From Salirhabdus salicampi (GTDB lineage: Bacteria; Bacillota; Bacilli; Bacillales; Alkalibacillaceae), in NCBI RefSeq assembly GCF_024259515.1, contig NZ_JANBWE010000004.1, positions 191,594 to 255,593 on the forward strand: 64,000 bases of DNA. Direction: 5' to 3'. Below the pieces are notes generated by a model. The model did no database searches, was not told the DNA's origin, and saw only the letters and a list, made by a program, of their open reading frames with translations. Made by a program: the position numbers and the translations under genes. Of the stretch, positions 56,281-63,669 are shown in pieces. Numbering within the stretch: position 1 is the first letter of the stretch; each line of letters begins with the position of its first letter.

Positions 56281-57756
56281 GTGACAACGACCATCCCTCA
56301 ATGGCTTTTGAAAAGAGCTAATTTAACACCAGAGACGACAGCTATACAATTGGCCGATGGGACAGCCTATAGCTTTGCTACGCTTTATCATGATGCGGTT
56401 CGTAAAGCGGAACAGTTGAAGCAGATTGGGATAAACAAGGGTGACCATATAGCAGTTCTATCCCGTAATAGTTATGACATGGTAACGACAATCCATGCGT
56501 TAACATTTTTAAAAGCTGTCGCTGTTTTGTTAAATACGAGATTAACCGCCGAGGAGTTAACATTTCAAATTACTGATGCTGATTGTACGATTTTGTTATA
56601 TGATGATACATTTCGTGATTTAGTAGAACAAATAAATTTCCGTAAAAGCATCCATACCTACTCATTCATTGAAATGAAACAACTTCAAGGTCACCAAGTA
56701 ACCTTTGAGGAAGAATTGGAATTAGACGACACAGTCACGATTATGTACACGTCAGGTACTACCGGGAAGCCAAAAGGCGTTCAACTTACATATGGAAATC
56801 ATTGGTGGAGTGCGATATCGTCTTCACTAAATTTAGGATTACATCGTGAAGATCGATGGTTAGCGGCCCTGCCTTTATTTCACGTAGGTGGTTTTTCCAT
56901 TTTAATCCGCAGTGTAATATACGGGATTCCTATTCATTTACATGAAAAGTTTTCCGCTAATCAAGTACATCAAGAAATAATGAATAACGAGGTTACGACC
57001 GTTTCGGTTGTGTCTACAATGCTAGAAGGGTTGTTGCAGGAATTAGGTGATCGGACATACCCTGAAACGTTCCGCTGCATGCTATTAGGAGGAGGTCCCG
57101 CATCCCAATCAATGCTCGAGCGTTGTGCAAAAAAAGGGGTTCCTGTTTATCAAACATATGGGATGACGGAAACCTCTTCTCAAGTAGTTACCATTCGTGA
57201 AGAAGATGCACTGCGAAAATTAGGCTCCGCAGGAAAGCCTCTATTTCCGGTCCAGCTTAGAATTGTGAAAAATAATGTAGTGGTCCCGACTGGTGTCGCG
57301 GGTGAAATCATCGTGAAAGGGCCAATGGTAACAAAAGGGTACTATAAACGGGAAGAGACCAACCGAAAATCGATTGAAAACGGGTGGTTAAAAACCGGTG
57401 ATGTAGGTTACGTTGATGAGGAAGGCTTTCTATATGTGCTGGACAGACAAAAGGATTTAATTATATCTGGTGGAGAAAACGTGTATCCAGCGGAAGTAGA
57501 GGGTGTTTTAAAAACGATTCCCGGAATTCTAGATGCAGGGGTCATAGGTAAATCTGATGATAAGTGGGGGCAAATACCTGTTGCGTTTATCGTGAAAAAT
57601 AATACTGGTTTAACAGTTGATCAAATTGTGGAAAGTTGTAAAGGACGTTTAGCAAAGTATAAAGTTCCAAAAGAGGTTTACTTTGTCGATGAACTCCCGC
57701 GTAATGCATCAAGAAAAATATTAAGAAGAAAGTTATATCAATTGTTGAAGCCGTAG
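56281..57756 (+). CDS. menE: o-succinylbenzoate-CoA ligase MenE
   Basis: A 491-residue adenylate-forming enzyme that makes OSB-CoA for MenB. The P-loop is VTIMYTSGTTGKPKGVQLTY, the A5 motif is YQTYGMTETSSQVV, A7 is WLKTGDVGYVDEEGFLYVLD, and the C-terminal lysine is in PRNASRKILRRKL. The start is GTG at 56281 with AAGGAG ten bases before; the frame open from 56233 runs through the terminator hairpin and is not coding. No menC follows it. Confidence 0.95.
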   Translation: MTTTIPQWLLKRANLTPETTAIQLADGTAYSFATLYHDAVRKAEQLKQIGINKGDHIAVLSRNSYDMVTTIHALTFLKAVAVLLNTRLTAEELTFQITDADCTILLYDDTFRDLVEQINFRKSIHTYSFIEMKQLQGHQVTFEEELELDDTVTIMYTSGTTGKPKGVQLTYGNHWWSAISSSLNLGLHREDRWLAALPLFHVGGFSILIRSVIYGIPIHLHEKFSANQVHQEIMNNEVTTVSVVSTMLEGLLQELGDRTYPETFRCMLLGGGPASQSMLERCAKKGVPVYQTYGMTETSSQVVTIREEDALRKLGSAGKPLFPVQLRIVKNNVVVPTGVAGEIIVKGPMVTKGYYKREETNRKSIENGWLKTGDVGYVDEEGFLYVLDRQKDLIISGGENVYPAEVEGVLKTIPGILDAGVIGKSDDKWGQIPVAFIVKNNTGLTVDQIVESCKGRLAKYKVPKEVYFVDELPRNASRKILRRKLYQLLKP

Positions 57757-57775
57757 GTGTACCTACGGTTTTTTT
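57751..57775 (+). terminator. Terminator of menE
   Basis: CCGTAGGT (57751-57758) with ACCTACGG (57761-57768) plus T7; the menE stop codon lies in the stem. Confidence 0.85.
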
Positions 57776-57793
57776 GAATAATCGATGGAAGTT

Positions 57794-57822
57794 TTATCAA
57801 AGAGATTATATTGTAATATAGT
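57794..57822 (+). promoter_or_regulatory. Candidate sigma-A promoter of the orphan response regulator
   Basis: TTATCA (57794-57799), 17-base spacer and TATAGT (57817-57822). This would give a leader of about 345 bases before the regulator gene. An open frame of 87 codons in the leader (57785-58048) has no ribosome binding site and overlaps this promoter. Confidence 0.5.
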
Positions 57823-58173
57823 AATAGGATTTTGGAACAAACATGATCATTATTTCAGTCCCAGAATGTGCCAAAAAAGTAAGGACGTTGTTCCTATACC
57901 TTTTTTTCTCATAATCCGTTATATTTTAATTAAACTTGTAATAGATTTATTTATGAACATATGGGAAAAAAGAAAGTTTAATCCTCTACAAAAAAGGCTA
58001 TACATCCGTATGGCTCGTTTTACACCTCCAACTTTATTATTCATGTAATGATTAATGGATGGATTCATCTTGATCCAACATCGAATTCCCTTCATATAGA
58101 AATAACGTTACCCTCTACTACGTCTATCTCACATATAAAACGAATCATGCCAAACGGAAAGGGGAGGATGGAC

Positions 58174-58821
58174 ATGATTAACGTAATGTTAGTGGAAGAT
58201 CACGCAGTTTTACGTGATGGACTAAAGAAAATTATCGATATGGCTGAAGACCTTACGGTTATAAGTGAAGCGGTGACAGGAGAACAAGCGGTTCGAAAAC
58301 TTGCACACCACAGGCCAGATGTCATTTTAATGGACATTAATATGCCAGGGAAAAACGGTATTGAAGTGACAAAGATTATTAAAGAAAAATACCCTCAAGT
58401 AAAAATCCTCATCTTAACCATGCATGACCATGAAGAATATTTCTTAGCTGCGATTAGACATGGCGCAGATGGCTACATGCTGAAGGAATCCCCATCTGAA
58501 CAAGTAATTGAAGCGATTCGGTCCGTTTTTACCGGGGAATCGGTAGTACATCCATCACTCATGAAAACATTAGTTTCGTTCCATCGACAACAAAATGAAG
58601 AAAGGGTTAGAAAAGACGAATTAACAGTGCGGGAGAAAGAAGTTTTAACATGTTTAGTAAAAGGTTTAAGTAATAAAGAAATAGGCAAACGGTTATTTAT
58701 TAGTGAAAAGACGGTAAAAATACATGTCAGTAAGATTTTTAAAAAATTAAATGTAAAAAGTCGATCTCAAGTCGTACTTTATGCGATGCAAAAGCAACTT
58801 GTTCCGATACCTCCTAATTAA
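58174..58821 (+). CDS. NarL/FixJ-family response regulator (orphan)
   Basis: A 215-residue two-domain regulator. The receiver domain (1-120) has VEDHAVLRDG with the acidic pocket, phospho-acceptor D54 in VILMDINMPGKNG, and the conserved Lys in GYMLKES. The LuxR-type HTH (about 150-210) has LTVREKEVLTCLVKGLSNKE and LFISEKTVKIHVSKIFKKLN. It resembles the DegU/LiaR/ComA type; no histidine kinase gene lies next to it. In Bacillus subtilis comA sits beside yuxO, but no comP or comQ is present here, so I do not name it. The ATG at 58174 has GGGGAGG six bases before. Confidence 0.9.
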   Translation: MINVMLVEDHAVLRDGLKKIIDMAEDLTVISEAVTGEQAVRKLAHHRPDVILMDINMPGKNGIEVTKIIKEKYPQVKILILTMHDHEEYFLAAIRHGADGYMLKESPSEQVIEAIRSVFTGESVVHPSLMKTLVSFHRQQNEERVRKDELTVREKEVLTCLVKGLSNKEIGKRLFISEKTVKIHVSKIFKKLNVKSRSQVVLYAMQKQLVPIPPN

Positions 58822-58855
58822 AAAGAACAGATGACATGTCATCTGTTCTTTTTCT
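58820..58855. terminator. Bidirectional terminator between response regulator and the YfhD-like gene
   Basis: A 16-bp stem AAAGAACAGATGACAT/ATGTCATCTGTTCTTT centred near 58837, with A- and T-runs on both sides. It includes the last codons and the stop of the minus-strand small gene. Confidence 0.85.
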
Positions 58856-58979
58856 CGGTTTTATCTTCTCCAAATTCATATAAATATTCAGCTTGATAGG
58901 ATTTTTTTTCCCGCCCGGGGGTTTGAGGAAGGTTTTGTTTATTCCGGTCACGTGTTTTTTGGTGATGCGCTCTACCCAC
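58839..58979 (-). CDS. YfhD-like small hydrophilic protein
   Basis: A 46-residue basic protein with GTG start at 58979, eight bases after AAGGAGG. The N-terminus MGRAHHQKTRDRNKQNLPQT (GTG read as M) has the GR-H-x-x-R-x-K-x-x-LPQTP pattern I associate with the YfhD family of small Bacillus proteins. The rest, PGREKKSYQAEYLYEFGEDK, is charged. It is in a different frame from the longer open frame on the same strand. Spore-related in related species is possible but not established. Its stop lies in the terminator stem. Confidence 0.75.
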   Translation of the reverse strand: MGRAHHQKTRDRNKQNLPQTPGREKKSYQAEYLYEFGEDKTEKKNR

Positions 58980-59049
58980 TGTAAGACCTCCTTTTTTTTA
59001 TGTTGCCTTAAGGTCCTGGACATATCCACCGATTTTTAAAAAAACATTT

Positions 59050-60165
59050 TTATCTTCCAGGTAAAATATTCGTGTCCTCCATAGTGACATCGTAGGATAT
59101 ATTTTTTAAGTATTGAAGGATATCCCTTTGTTTTTCCTTTGATAATGGTGCGATTTGGTTGTTTTGAATAACATGGGGATCAAAAGACATACGTAGTTGA
59201 TCATGTTTATCAATAGTTAGAGTTAGCAACCCGGTTTGTGCCGTTTTACCGCTGACATAATCGGGAAATAAGAAGTTACCTAATGAATAGGCAATGGGCT
59301 TTCCCTCGTAGAATTCAAATCCTTGTAAAACGTGAGGATGTGCACCAATAATCGCGTTTGCGCCTGCATCAATCATATTTTTCGCATACACTCTTTGCCA
59401 CTGTTCAGGCTGATTGTTTCCTTCAACACCCCAATGCATATACACTAGCACTATATCGGCAGTAGCTGATTCTCGCTCAATGGCTTGTAGAACTAAGTCA
59501 GGTTGATACGCACTTGCAATAACAGGTCGATCTTTTGCTTCATACCAGTGAACAGATGGCAAAAATCGTGAAAAACCTAAAAATTTGATTGTTCTCCCTT
59601 TATGTTCTATAGATAATGCTTCATAGGCTTCCGCTTTTGACTCCCCAGCACCAAAATAGGAGAGGTCATGTTCTTCTAAATAATGTATCGTATCGTAAAA
59701 TCCTACTTCTTGATAATCAAGTGCATGATTGTTAGCTAAGCTAACTATATCAAATCCAGCATTTTTTACCCCTTTTAATGCGATTGGATCTGAACGAAAA
59801 TTATAAAGTTGAACGGTGTCTTTTTCCCCGCGTGTTGTCACAGCGGTTTCTAAATTCAAAACAGCTAAATCAGCTTCTTGTACTTTGTCTTTAATATGTT
59901 TAAAGGGGTAATCTGGTCCATATGTTTGAATAGCGGTTTTTACTGACCAATCAAATAAAGTATCACCTGCAAATATAATCGATATTGGTTCTTTTTCGGC
60001 ATAGATAAATGAACGTGCAGGGAGGTCTTTTTTTTCTATGTTCGCTTCGAATTCAGAATTGAAAGTAACATAATAAGGAGTTTTAGAGTTGGATGGGGCC
60101 GTGAAGAAAAGAGAGGCAAGCCCAATCATGATAACGATAGATATGGGTGCTAAATATGTTTTCAT
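59050..60165 (-). CDS. CapA-family metallophosphatase-like protein
   Basis: A 371-residue protein with an N-terminal membrane or signal segment (residues about 5-22) and a PGA_cap (CapA/PgsA) domain. Typical blocks are IIFAGDTLFDWSVK, LNLETAVTTRGE, DIVSLANNHALDYQEVG, VYMHWGVEGNNQPEQWQ and IGAHPHVLQGFE. Members take part in poly-gamma-glutamate capsule formation in some species, but no capBC partners are here, so the role is open. GGAGGATAAT lies before the ATG at 60165 (MKTYLAPI); the longer frame has no binding site. Confidence 0.85.
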   Translation of the reverse strand: MKTYLAPISIVIMIGLASLFFTAPSNSKTPYYVTFNSEFEANIEKKDLPARSFIYAEKEPISIIFAGDTLFDWSVKTAIQTYGPDYPFKHIKDKVQEADLAVLNLETAVTTRGEKDTVQLYNFRSDPIALKGVKNAGFDIVSLANNHALDYQEVGFYDTIHYLEEHDLSYFGAGESKAEAYEALSIEHKGRTIKFLGFSRFLPSVHWYEAKDRPVIASAYQPDLVLQAIERESATADIVLVYMHWGVEGNNQPEQWQRVYAKNMIDAGANAIIGAHPHVLQGFEFYEGKPIAYSLGNFLFPDYVSGKTAQTGLLTLTIDKHDQLRMSFDPHVIQNNQIAPLSKEKQRDILQYLKNISYDVTMEDTNILPGR

Positions 60166-60360
60166 ATTATCCTCCTTTCTAATCATAATCACACTCATAC
60201 ATATGATGAAGTAGAAAGGAATAGAAGATAGATTTCACATTTTTAATAGAGACATGTGGCAACAATTTACTTGGATTATTGCTAAAACTATAACGGTTGA
60301 TGAATAGTTCTTACAACATCTTCAGAAGGAATCATTACGGTAATATAATATTTACAATAA

Positions 60361-60392
60361 AAAAGAACCCGATATATAATATCGAGTTCTTC
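60361..60392 (-). terminator. Terminator of the HTH-repeat gene
   Basis: AAGAACCCGATAT pairs with ATATCGAGTTCTT (one G-U pair). On the minus strand the stem is followed by TTTTTTATTG, directly after the gene. Confidence 0.8.
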
Positions 60393-60394
60393 TA

Positions 60395-61120
60395 CTAATC
60401 AGTATGTTTTTTCAAACGACGATAGATTGTTCCCGGTGATACGTCATACATTTCTGCAATTGTTTTAACTGATAAGCCTTTATCTTTAAGTTCTTTCCAC
60501 GTTTCTACCCATTGATTTATGTCATGACTAGATGTTAATTTACGTCTAGCTTTTACTCTCTCTCTTATGTTCATGTAAACAGTATTTGGACTCACATCAT
60601 ACTTTTTCGCGATATAATCGTAAGAGCAACCCTCATTATATAAATTTACCCATTGTTCAATATATGGAGCGTACAATTTTAAACTGTTAGAACTAACATT
60701 TAATTCAATGCCTAATGCCTTCCTCACGACACTAGAGTGAACATTATACGCGTTAGCAATTCGCTTAATGCTGTAACCTTTTTTAGATAAACGTCTCCAA
60801 GTAGGAGTAATATCTTGTATATCTATTTTCATATACTTCTTCACGTTTGATTTAACAGCATATTCACTTACATTGTATCTTCTTGCGATTTCCGCAAAAC
60901 TGTTCCCTTGTTTTCGTTCTTCTACCCATTTTGGAATCAATTGGCGGTATGGAGATTTAGACACGAAAGTAACCTCGTCAGATATATATTTTGAAACGGT
61001 CTCAATTTGGACATTATATTGCTTAGCAATTGATGATATACTGTTCCCAGCTTCATATAAAGAGACCCATGTAGGTTTTAAATGCATATATTTCTTTGGT
61101 TTACCTTTACTTCTTTTCAT
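60395..61120 (-). CDS. Five-fold tandem helix-turn-helix repeat protein under a c-di-GMP riboswitch
   Basis: A 241-residue basic protein built almost only of five repeats. Each has W-x6-G-x-S-[IFYV]-x2-IA-x2-Y-[ND]-V-x4-[TVA]-[VI], a trihelical resolvase-like HTH. Key positions: W18, W65, W108, W157, W208; G25, G72, G115, G164, G215; Y35, Y82, Y125, Y174, Y225. Spacing between repeats is 43-51 residues. No catalytic domain, signal peptide or membrane segment is seen. It probably binds an extended or repeated DNA site, or RNA; this is inference. GGAAAGGAGACAAGC precedes the ATG at 61120. The gene lies right behind a c-di-GMP-I riboswitch and its terminator. I do not recognise a named family. 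Confidence 0.85.
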   Translation of the reverse strand: MKRSKGKPKKYMHLKPTWVSLYEAGNSISSIAKQYNVQIETVSKYISDEVTFVSKSPYRQLIPKWVEERKQGNSFAEIARRYNVSEYAVKSNVKKYMKIDIQDITPTWRRLSKKGYSIKRIANAYNVHSSVVRKALGIELNVSSNSLKLYAPYIEQWVNLYNEGCSYDYIAKKYDVSPNTVYMNIRERVKARRKLTSSHDINQWVETWKELKDKGLSVKTIAEMYDVSPGTIYRRLKKHTD

Positions 61121-61141
61121 ATTGCTTGTCTCCTTTCCAAT

Positions 61142-61170
61142 AAAAAACACAACCGTTTTCAGTTGTGTTT
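61142..61170 (-). terminator. Expression-platform terminator of the c-di-GMP riboswitch
   Basis: On the minus strand AAACACAAC pairs with GTTGTGTTT and is followed by T6. An alternative hairpin pairs CCGTTT (minus strand of 61172-61177) with AAACGG (minus strand of 61153-61158), which uses part of the terminator loop and arm. The two are mutually exclusive. Confidence 0.85.
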
Positions 61171-61174
61171 CAAA

Positions 61175-61258
61175 CGGTAACTGGCTGGCATAGCGAAAAG
61201 CTTTAGCCCCTATAGTTTTGCGTCACCACATTTCTGCAGCTTTGCCCTTGTCATTTTA
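61175..61258 (-). promoter_or_regulatory. Cyclic di-GMP-I (GEMM) riboswitch
   Basis: Read on the minus strand: ACAAGGGCAAAGC, a GAAA tetraloop on a short P2 stem, GTGACGCAAAACTATAGGGG then CTAAAG, and finally ATGCCAGCCAGTTACCG. These are the conserved GEMM-I blocks (GGGCAAA, GACGCAAA, GGxCTAA, GCAGCCxGGTTACCG) in the right order and spacing. The aptamer is followed by the terminator and then the HTH-repeat gene. Whether c-di-GMP turns the gene on or off cannot be settled by eye. Confidence 0.92.
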
Positions 61259-61462
61259 TTTGAGTGTCGTAGGAAAAGGACCGTTTAATGTTAAGTAATC
61301 ATAGCAGATTCAGTTTGGTTCATCAACCATTTTTTATATACTAATTTGGGATATTGAGCCAATATTGATTGGGCTGTGTAGCGGGATAGATAGGCCCGGT
61401 TTGAATGTTTAGCAATAGGACACGTATAAGATTCATAAAATATTAATAAAAAAGCCTTGAAT

Positions 61463-61506
61463 CGAAAATGATTTTCAATTAGAGTATATAGTGAGAATGA
61501 TTCTCA
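61463..61506 (+). promoter_or_regulatory. Two Fur boxes upstream of the siderophore ATPase
   Basis: CGAAAATGATTTTCA (61463-61477) and TGAGAATGATTCTCA (61492-61506) are 7-1-7 inverted repeats close to the Fur consensus TGATAATnATTATCA; the second is a perfect palindrome. TATAGT (61486-61491) between them may be the -10, so Fe-Fur would block transcription. The rest of 61259-61568 shows no gene. Confidence 0.85.
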
Positions 61507-61568
61507 TATGTATAGGTGAAGGATTACTCCCTTCCAATTGAAGGGGCATCATAAGGAGAGATTCTAAT

Positions 61569-62393
61569 ATGGAATCACTTACAACGAAAGATCTAACGTT
61601 AGGATATCAAGATGACATTATTATAGATTCTTTAAATATAACAATCCCTAAGGGGAAGGTTTCCGTACTAATTGGTAGTAACGGTTGTGGAAAATCAACT
61701 CTGCTACGTTCTTTAGCACGTTTATTACAGCCTGTTAATGGTGAAGTCGTGTTAAATGGAAATGATATTGCGCGGATGAAAACGAAGGAAGTAGCGAAAA
61801 AGATGGCAGTACTTCCCCAAAGTCCTGTTACCCCAGAAGGTTTAACGGTACACCAATTAGTGAAATTAGGCCGCTATCCATATCAAACGTGGTTAAAGAA
61901 GTGGACGGAAGAAGATGAAAGTGCAGTTGAAAGAGCACTGCAATCGACAAATCTCCTTGACTTAAAAGACCGTCTTGTTGATTCATTATCGGGTGGGCAA
62001 AGACAAAGAGCGTGGATTGCTATGACATTAGCCCAAGAAACAGATATTATTTTACTTGATGAGCCTACTACGTATTTAGATATGACTCATCAAATTGATA
62101 TTTTAGATTTACTATTTGAATTAAATGAAAAAGATAACCGAACGATCATTATGGTATTACATGATTTAAACTTAGCATGTCGTTATGCCGATCACATTAT
62201 AGCACTACGTGATAAAAAGGTATATGCCCAAGGGAAACCAGAAGAAATTATTTCATGTGAACTTGTGCAAAATGTTTTTGACATGCGATGTGATGTTACG
62301 TATGATCCGATTTTTGGAACACCAATGTGTATACCACATGGAAGAGGACGTTGCTTACTAGCTGAAACCGTATCAAACGCACAAAATGGGTGA
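61569..62393 (+). CDS. yusV: Ferric siderophore ABC transporter ATP-binding protein (FecE/YusV-like)
   Basis: A 274-residue ABC ATPase of the iron-siderophore class. Walker A is GSNGCGKST (36-44), the signature is LSGGQRQRAWIAM, and Walker B is IILLDEPTTYLDMTHQIDIL. No permease or binding-protein gene is adjacent. In Bacillus subtilis YusV serves several siderophore permeases, including bacillibactin uptake, so the same role is likely. Fur boxes upstream fit. GGAGAGATTCTAAT precedes the ATG. It overlaps or abuts the reductase gene. Confidence 0.93.
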   Translation: MESLTTKDLTLGYQDDIIIDSLNITIPKGKVSVLIGSNGCGKSTLLRSLARLLQPVNGEVVLNGNDIARMKTKEVAKKMAVLPQSPVTPEGLTVHQLVKLGRYPYQTWLKKWTEEDESAVERALQSTNLLDLKDRLVDSLSGGQRQRAWIAMTLAQETDIILLDEPTTYLDMTHQIDILDLLFELNEKDNRTIIMVLHDLNLACRYADHIIALRDKKVYAQGKPEEIISCELVQNVFDMRCDVTYDPIFGTPMCIPHGRGRCLLAETVSNAQNG

Positions 62394-62398
62394 CAAAC

Positions 62399-63157
62399 AT
62401 GGACCAACTAACTGAACTAGAAGAGCAGTTATTATCAGAGCATTTTCGCTTTTATACGAGTAAGGAATATACGATACAACCAGTGGAAGTGATTCCCGGT
62501 GTGGATATTCACATCCGGGGAAGGTTAGAACACCATTTATATCAGATGATGGACTATTTACAATCTGACTCCATCATTGCTACAGCTTCCACCTTTATGA
62601 AACGTTACGCTTATTTAATTGTTACGGCTTCTTTAGCTCCCATATCAATATTTAATAAGTCACCAAAGCTAACCTTTGATAATATTGTTTTGCTACGTAT
62701 GGATAATCATAAACAATGGCTACCTACTATTCGGTTTATAGACAAGACAGTTTCCCCATTCCAAGAAGGGGACCGATTTGTTTGGCTAAAAGAAAATTGT
62801 ACAACCATTTTCCGTGATCACTTGTCAGTCGTGATTGAACATATTCACCGTATTTCCAAAACACCGATACAGGTGTTGTGGGAAAATGTAGCTGTTTATT
62901 TCTATTGGTTTTATGAGAGATACGCGAATAAAATTGTTCAGAACGAGCAACAAGTAGCCATCCTGTACAATGATTTTCATACGATTGTTCAAGAGTTCGA
63001 TGGAAAAGTGTTCGGCGAAAGAGAAAACCCAATTCGGCATGTATTTTATCAACGTAAGTTGCCTACTGAAGCACGTGTTCGTAAAACGTGTTGTTTAACT
63101 TATTTATTAAATGAGACAAGCTCATACTGTAAAATTTGTCCCCATCAATGTCGATAG
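62399..63157 (+). CDS. FhuF-like ferric siderophore reductase
   Basis: A 252-residue protein. The C-terminus carries CC-x10-C-x2-C (RKTCCLTYLLNETSSYCKIC), the FhuF-type motif that holds a 2Fe-2S cluster. FhuF releases iron from imported ferric siderophores by reduction. The gene comes straight after the siderophore ATPase, so uptake and iron release are coupled under Fur. The ATG at 62399 has GGGTGA six bases before; GTG at 62390 overlaps the ATPase end by four bases and is the alternative start. Confidence 0.85.
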   Translation: MDQLTELEEQLLSEHFRFYTSKEYTIQPVEVIPGVDIHIRGRLEHHLYQMMDYLQSDSIIATASTFMKRYAYLIVTASLAPISIFNKSPKLTFDNIVLLRMDNHKQWLPTIRFIDKTVSPFQEGDRFVWLKENCTTIFRDHLSVVIEHIHRISKTPIQVLWENVAVYFYWFYERYANKIVQNEQQVAILYNDFHTIVQEFDGKVFGERENPIRHVFYQRKLPTEARVRKTCCLTYLLNETSSYCKICPHQCR

Positions 63158-63168
63158 GGGATTTTTTT
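63140..63168 (+). terminator. Terminator of the yusV-reductase operon
   Basis: CCCCATC pairs with GATAGGGG (one bulged A), followed by ATTTTTTT. The last codons of the reductase gene are in the stem. Confidence 0.6.
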
Positions 63169-63235
63169 GTATCGATTTTTTCTCCCATTCATACTTTTAA
63201 CAATTCAACAAACAATAAGCACAGGAGGGTTGACG

Positions 63236-63550
63236 ATGGAAAAAGAAAAATTCTATGTAGATATTGGATCAATGGAAATATCGAGATTAAAAGCTGGAGA
63301 TAACAATGACTATGTCATTTATGCTACACCCGAAGAAGTAATTAAGCTTCGTGATTTATTTGATAACATGTATTCTGCAGATGGTGATGCTTTTATCCGT
63401 GCTCATATTCCGATTAAACAGTATCATCATGATGAATCAAATGACAATTATGATGAGGCAATGATTCAAATATTCCGTATGTTATATGAATTAGGGGATG
63501 AACAGACAAGAAATCATATTAAGTCCATGGAAATCTTAAAAAATATTTAG
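63236..63550 (+). CDS. Conserved small protein, function unknown
   Basis: A 104-residue acidic soluble protein, MEKEKFYVDIGSMEISRLKA at the N-terminus, then YATPEEVIKLRDLFDNMYSA, and AHIPIKQYHHDESNDNYDEA. The His/Asp-rich segment could bind metal, but that is a guess. ACAGGAGGGTTGACG lies before the ATG at 63236. The pattern looks conserved, but I cannot name the family. A weak hairpin GTAAGCC/GGCTTAC (63554-63576) follows. Confidence 0.75.
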   Translation: MEKEKFYVDIGSMEISRLKAGDNNDYVIYATPEEVIKLRDLFDNMYSADGDAFIRAHIPIKQYHHDESNDNYDEAMIQIFRMLYELGDEQTRNHIKSMEILKNI

Positions 63551-63592
63551 CCGTAAGCCTCTTATTTGGGGCTTACAAACTTTGTGGGGGAA

Positions 63593-63653
63593 AGATCGGA
63601 AAAAATGCGAAAGTTTTCTATATGAAAGTTATATATATAGAGTATCCCGATCT
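63593..63653 (+). repeat. Inverted repeat upstream of the last gene
   Basis: AGATCGG (63593-63599) and CCGATCT (63647-63653) are perfect 7-bp arms 47 bases apart, with an AT-rich centre that contains TATATATAG. It could be a leader hairpin or an operator. Evidence is limited to the symmetry. Confidence 0.3.
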
Positions 63654-63669
63654 GAAGGAGGAACAACAT

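Noticed and set aside
57785-58048. 87-codon open frame in the leader of the response regulator
   Set aside because: No ribosome binding site, overlaps a promoter candidate, low-complexity composition rich in F, I, R and K, and no recognisable family pattern.
58814-59029. 71-codon minus-strand frame overlapping the YfhD-like gene
   Set aside because: No ribosome binding site; the AAGGAGG lies inside this frame and serves the GTG at 58979 in another frame.
59050-60165. CapA-like gene as part of a capsule operon
   Set aside because: No capB, capC or capE-like partner next to it, and it stands alone with its own ribosome binding site.
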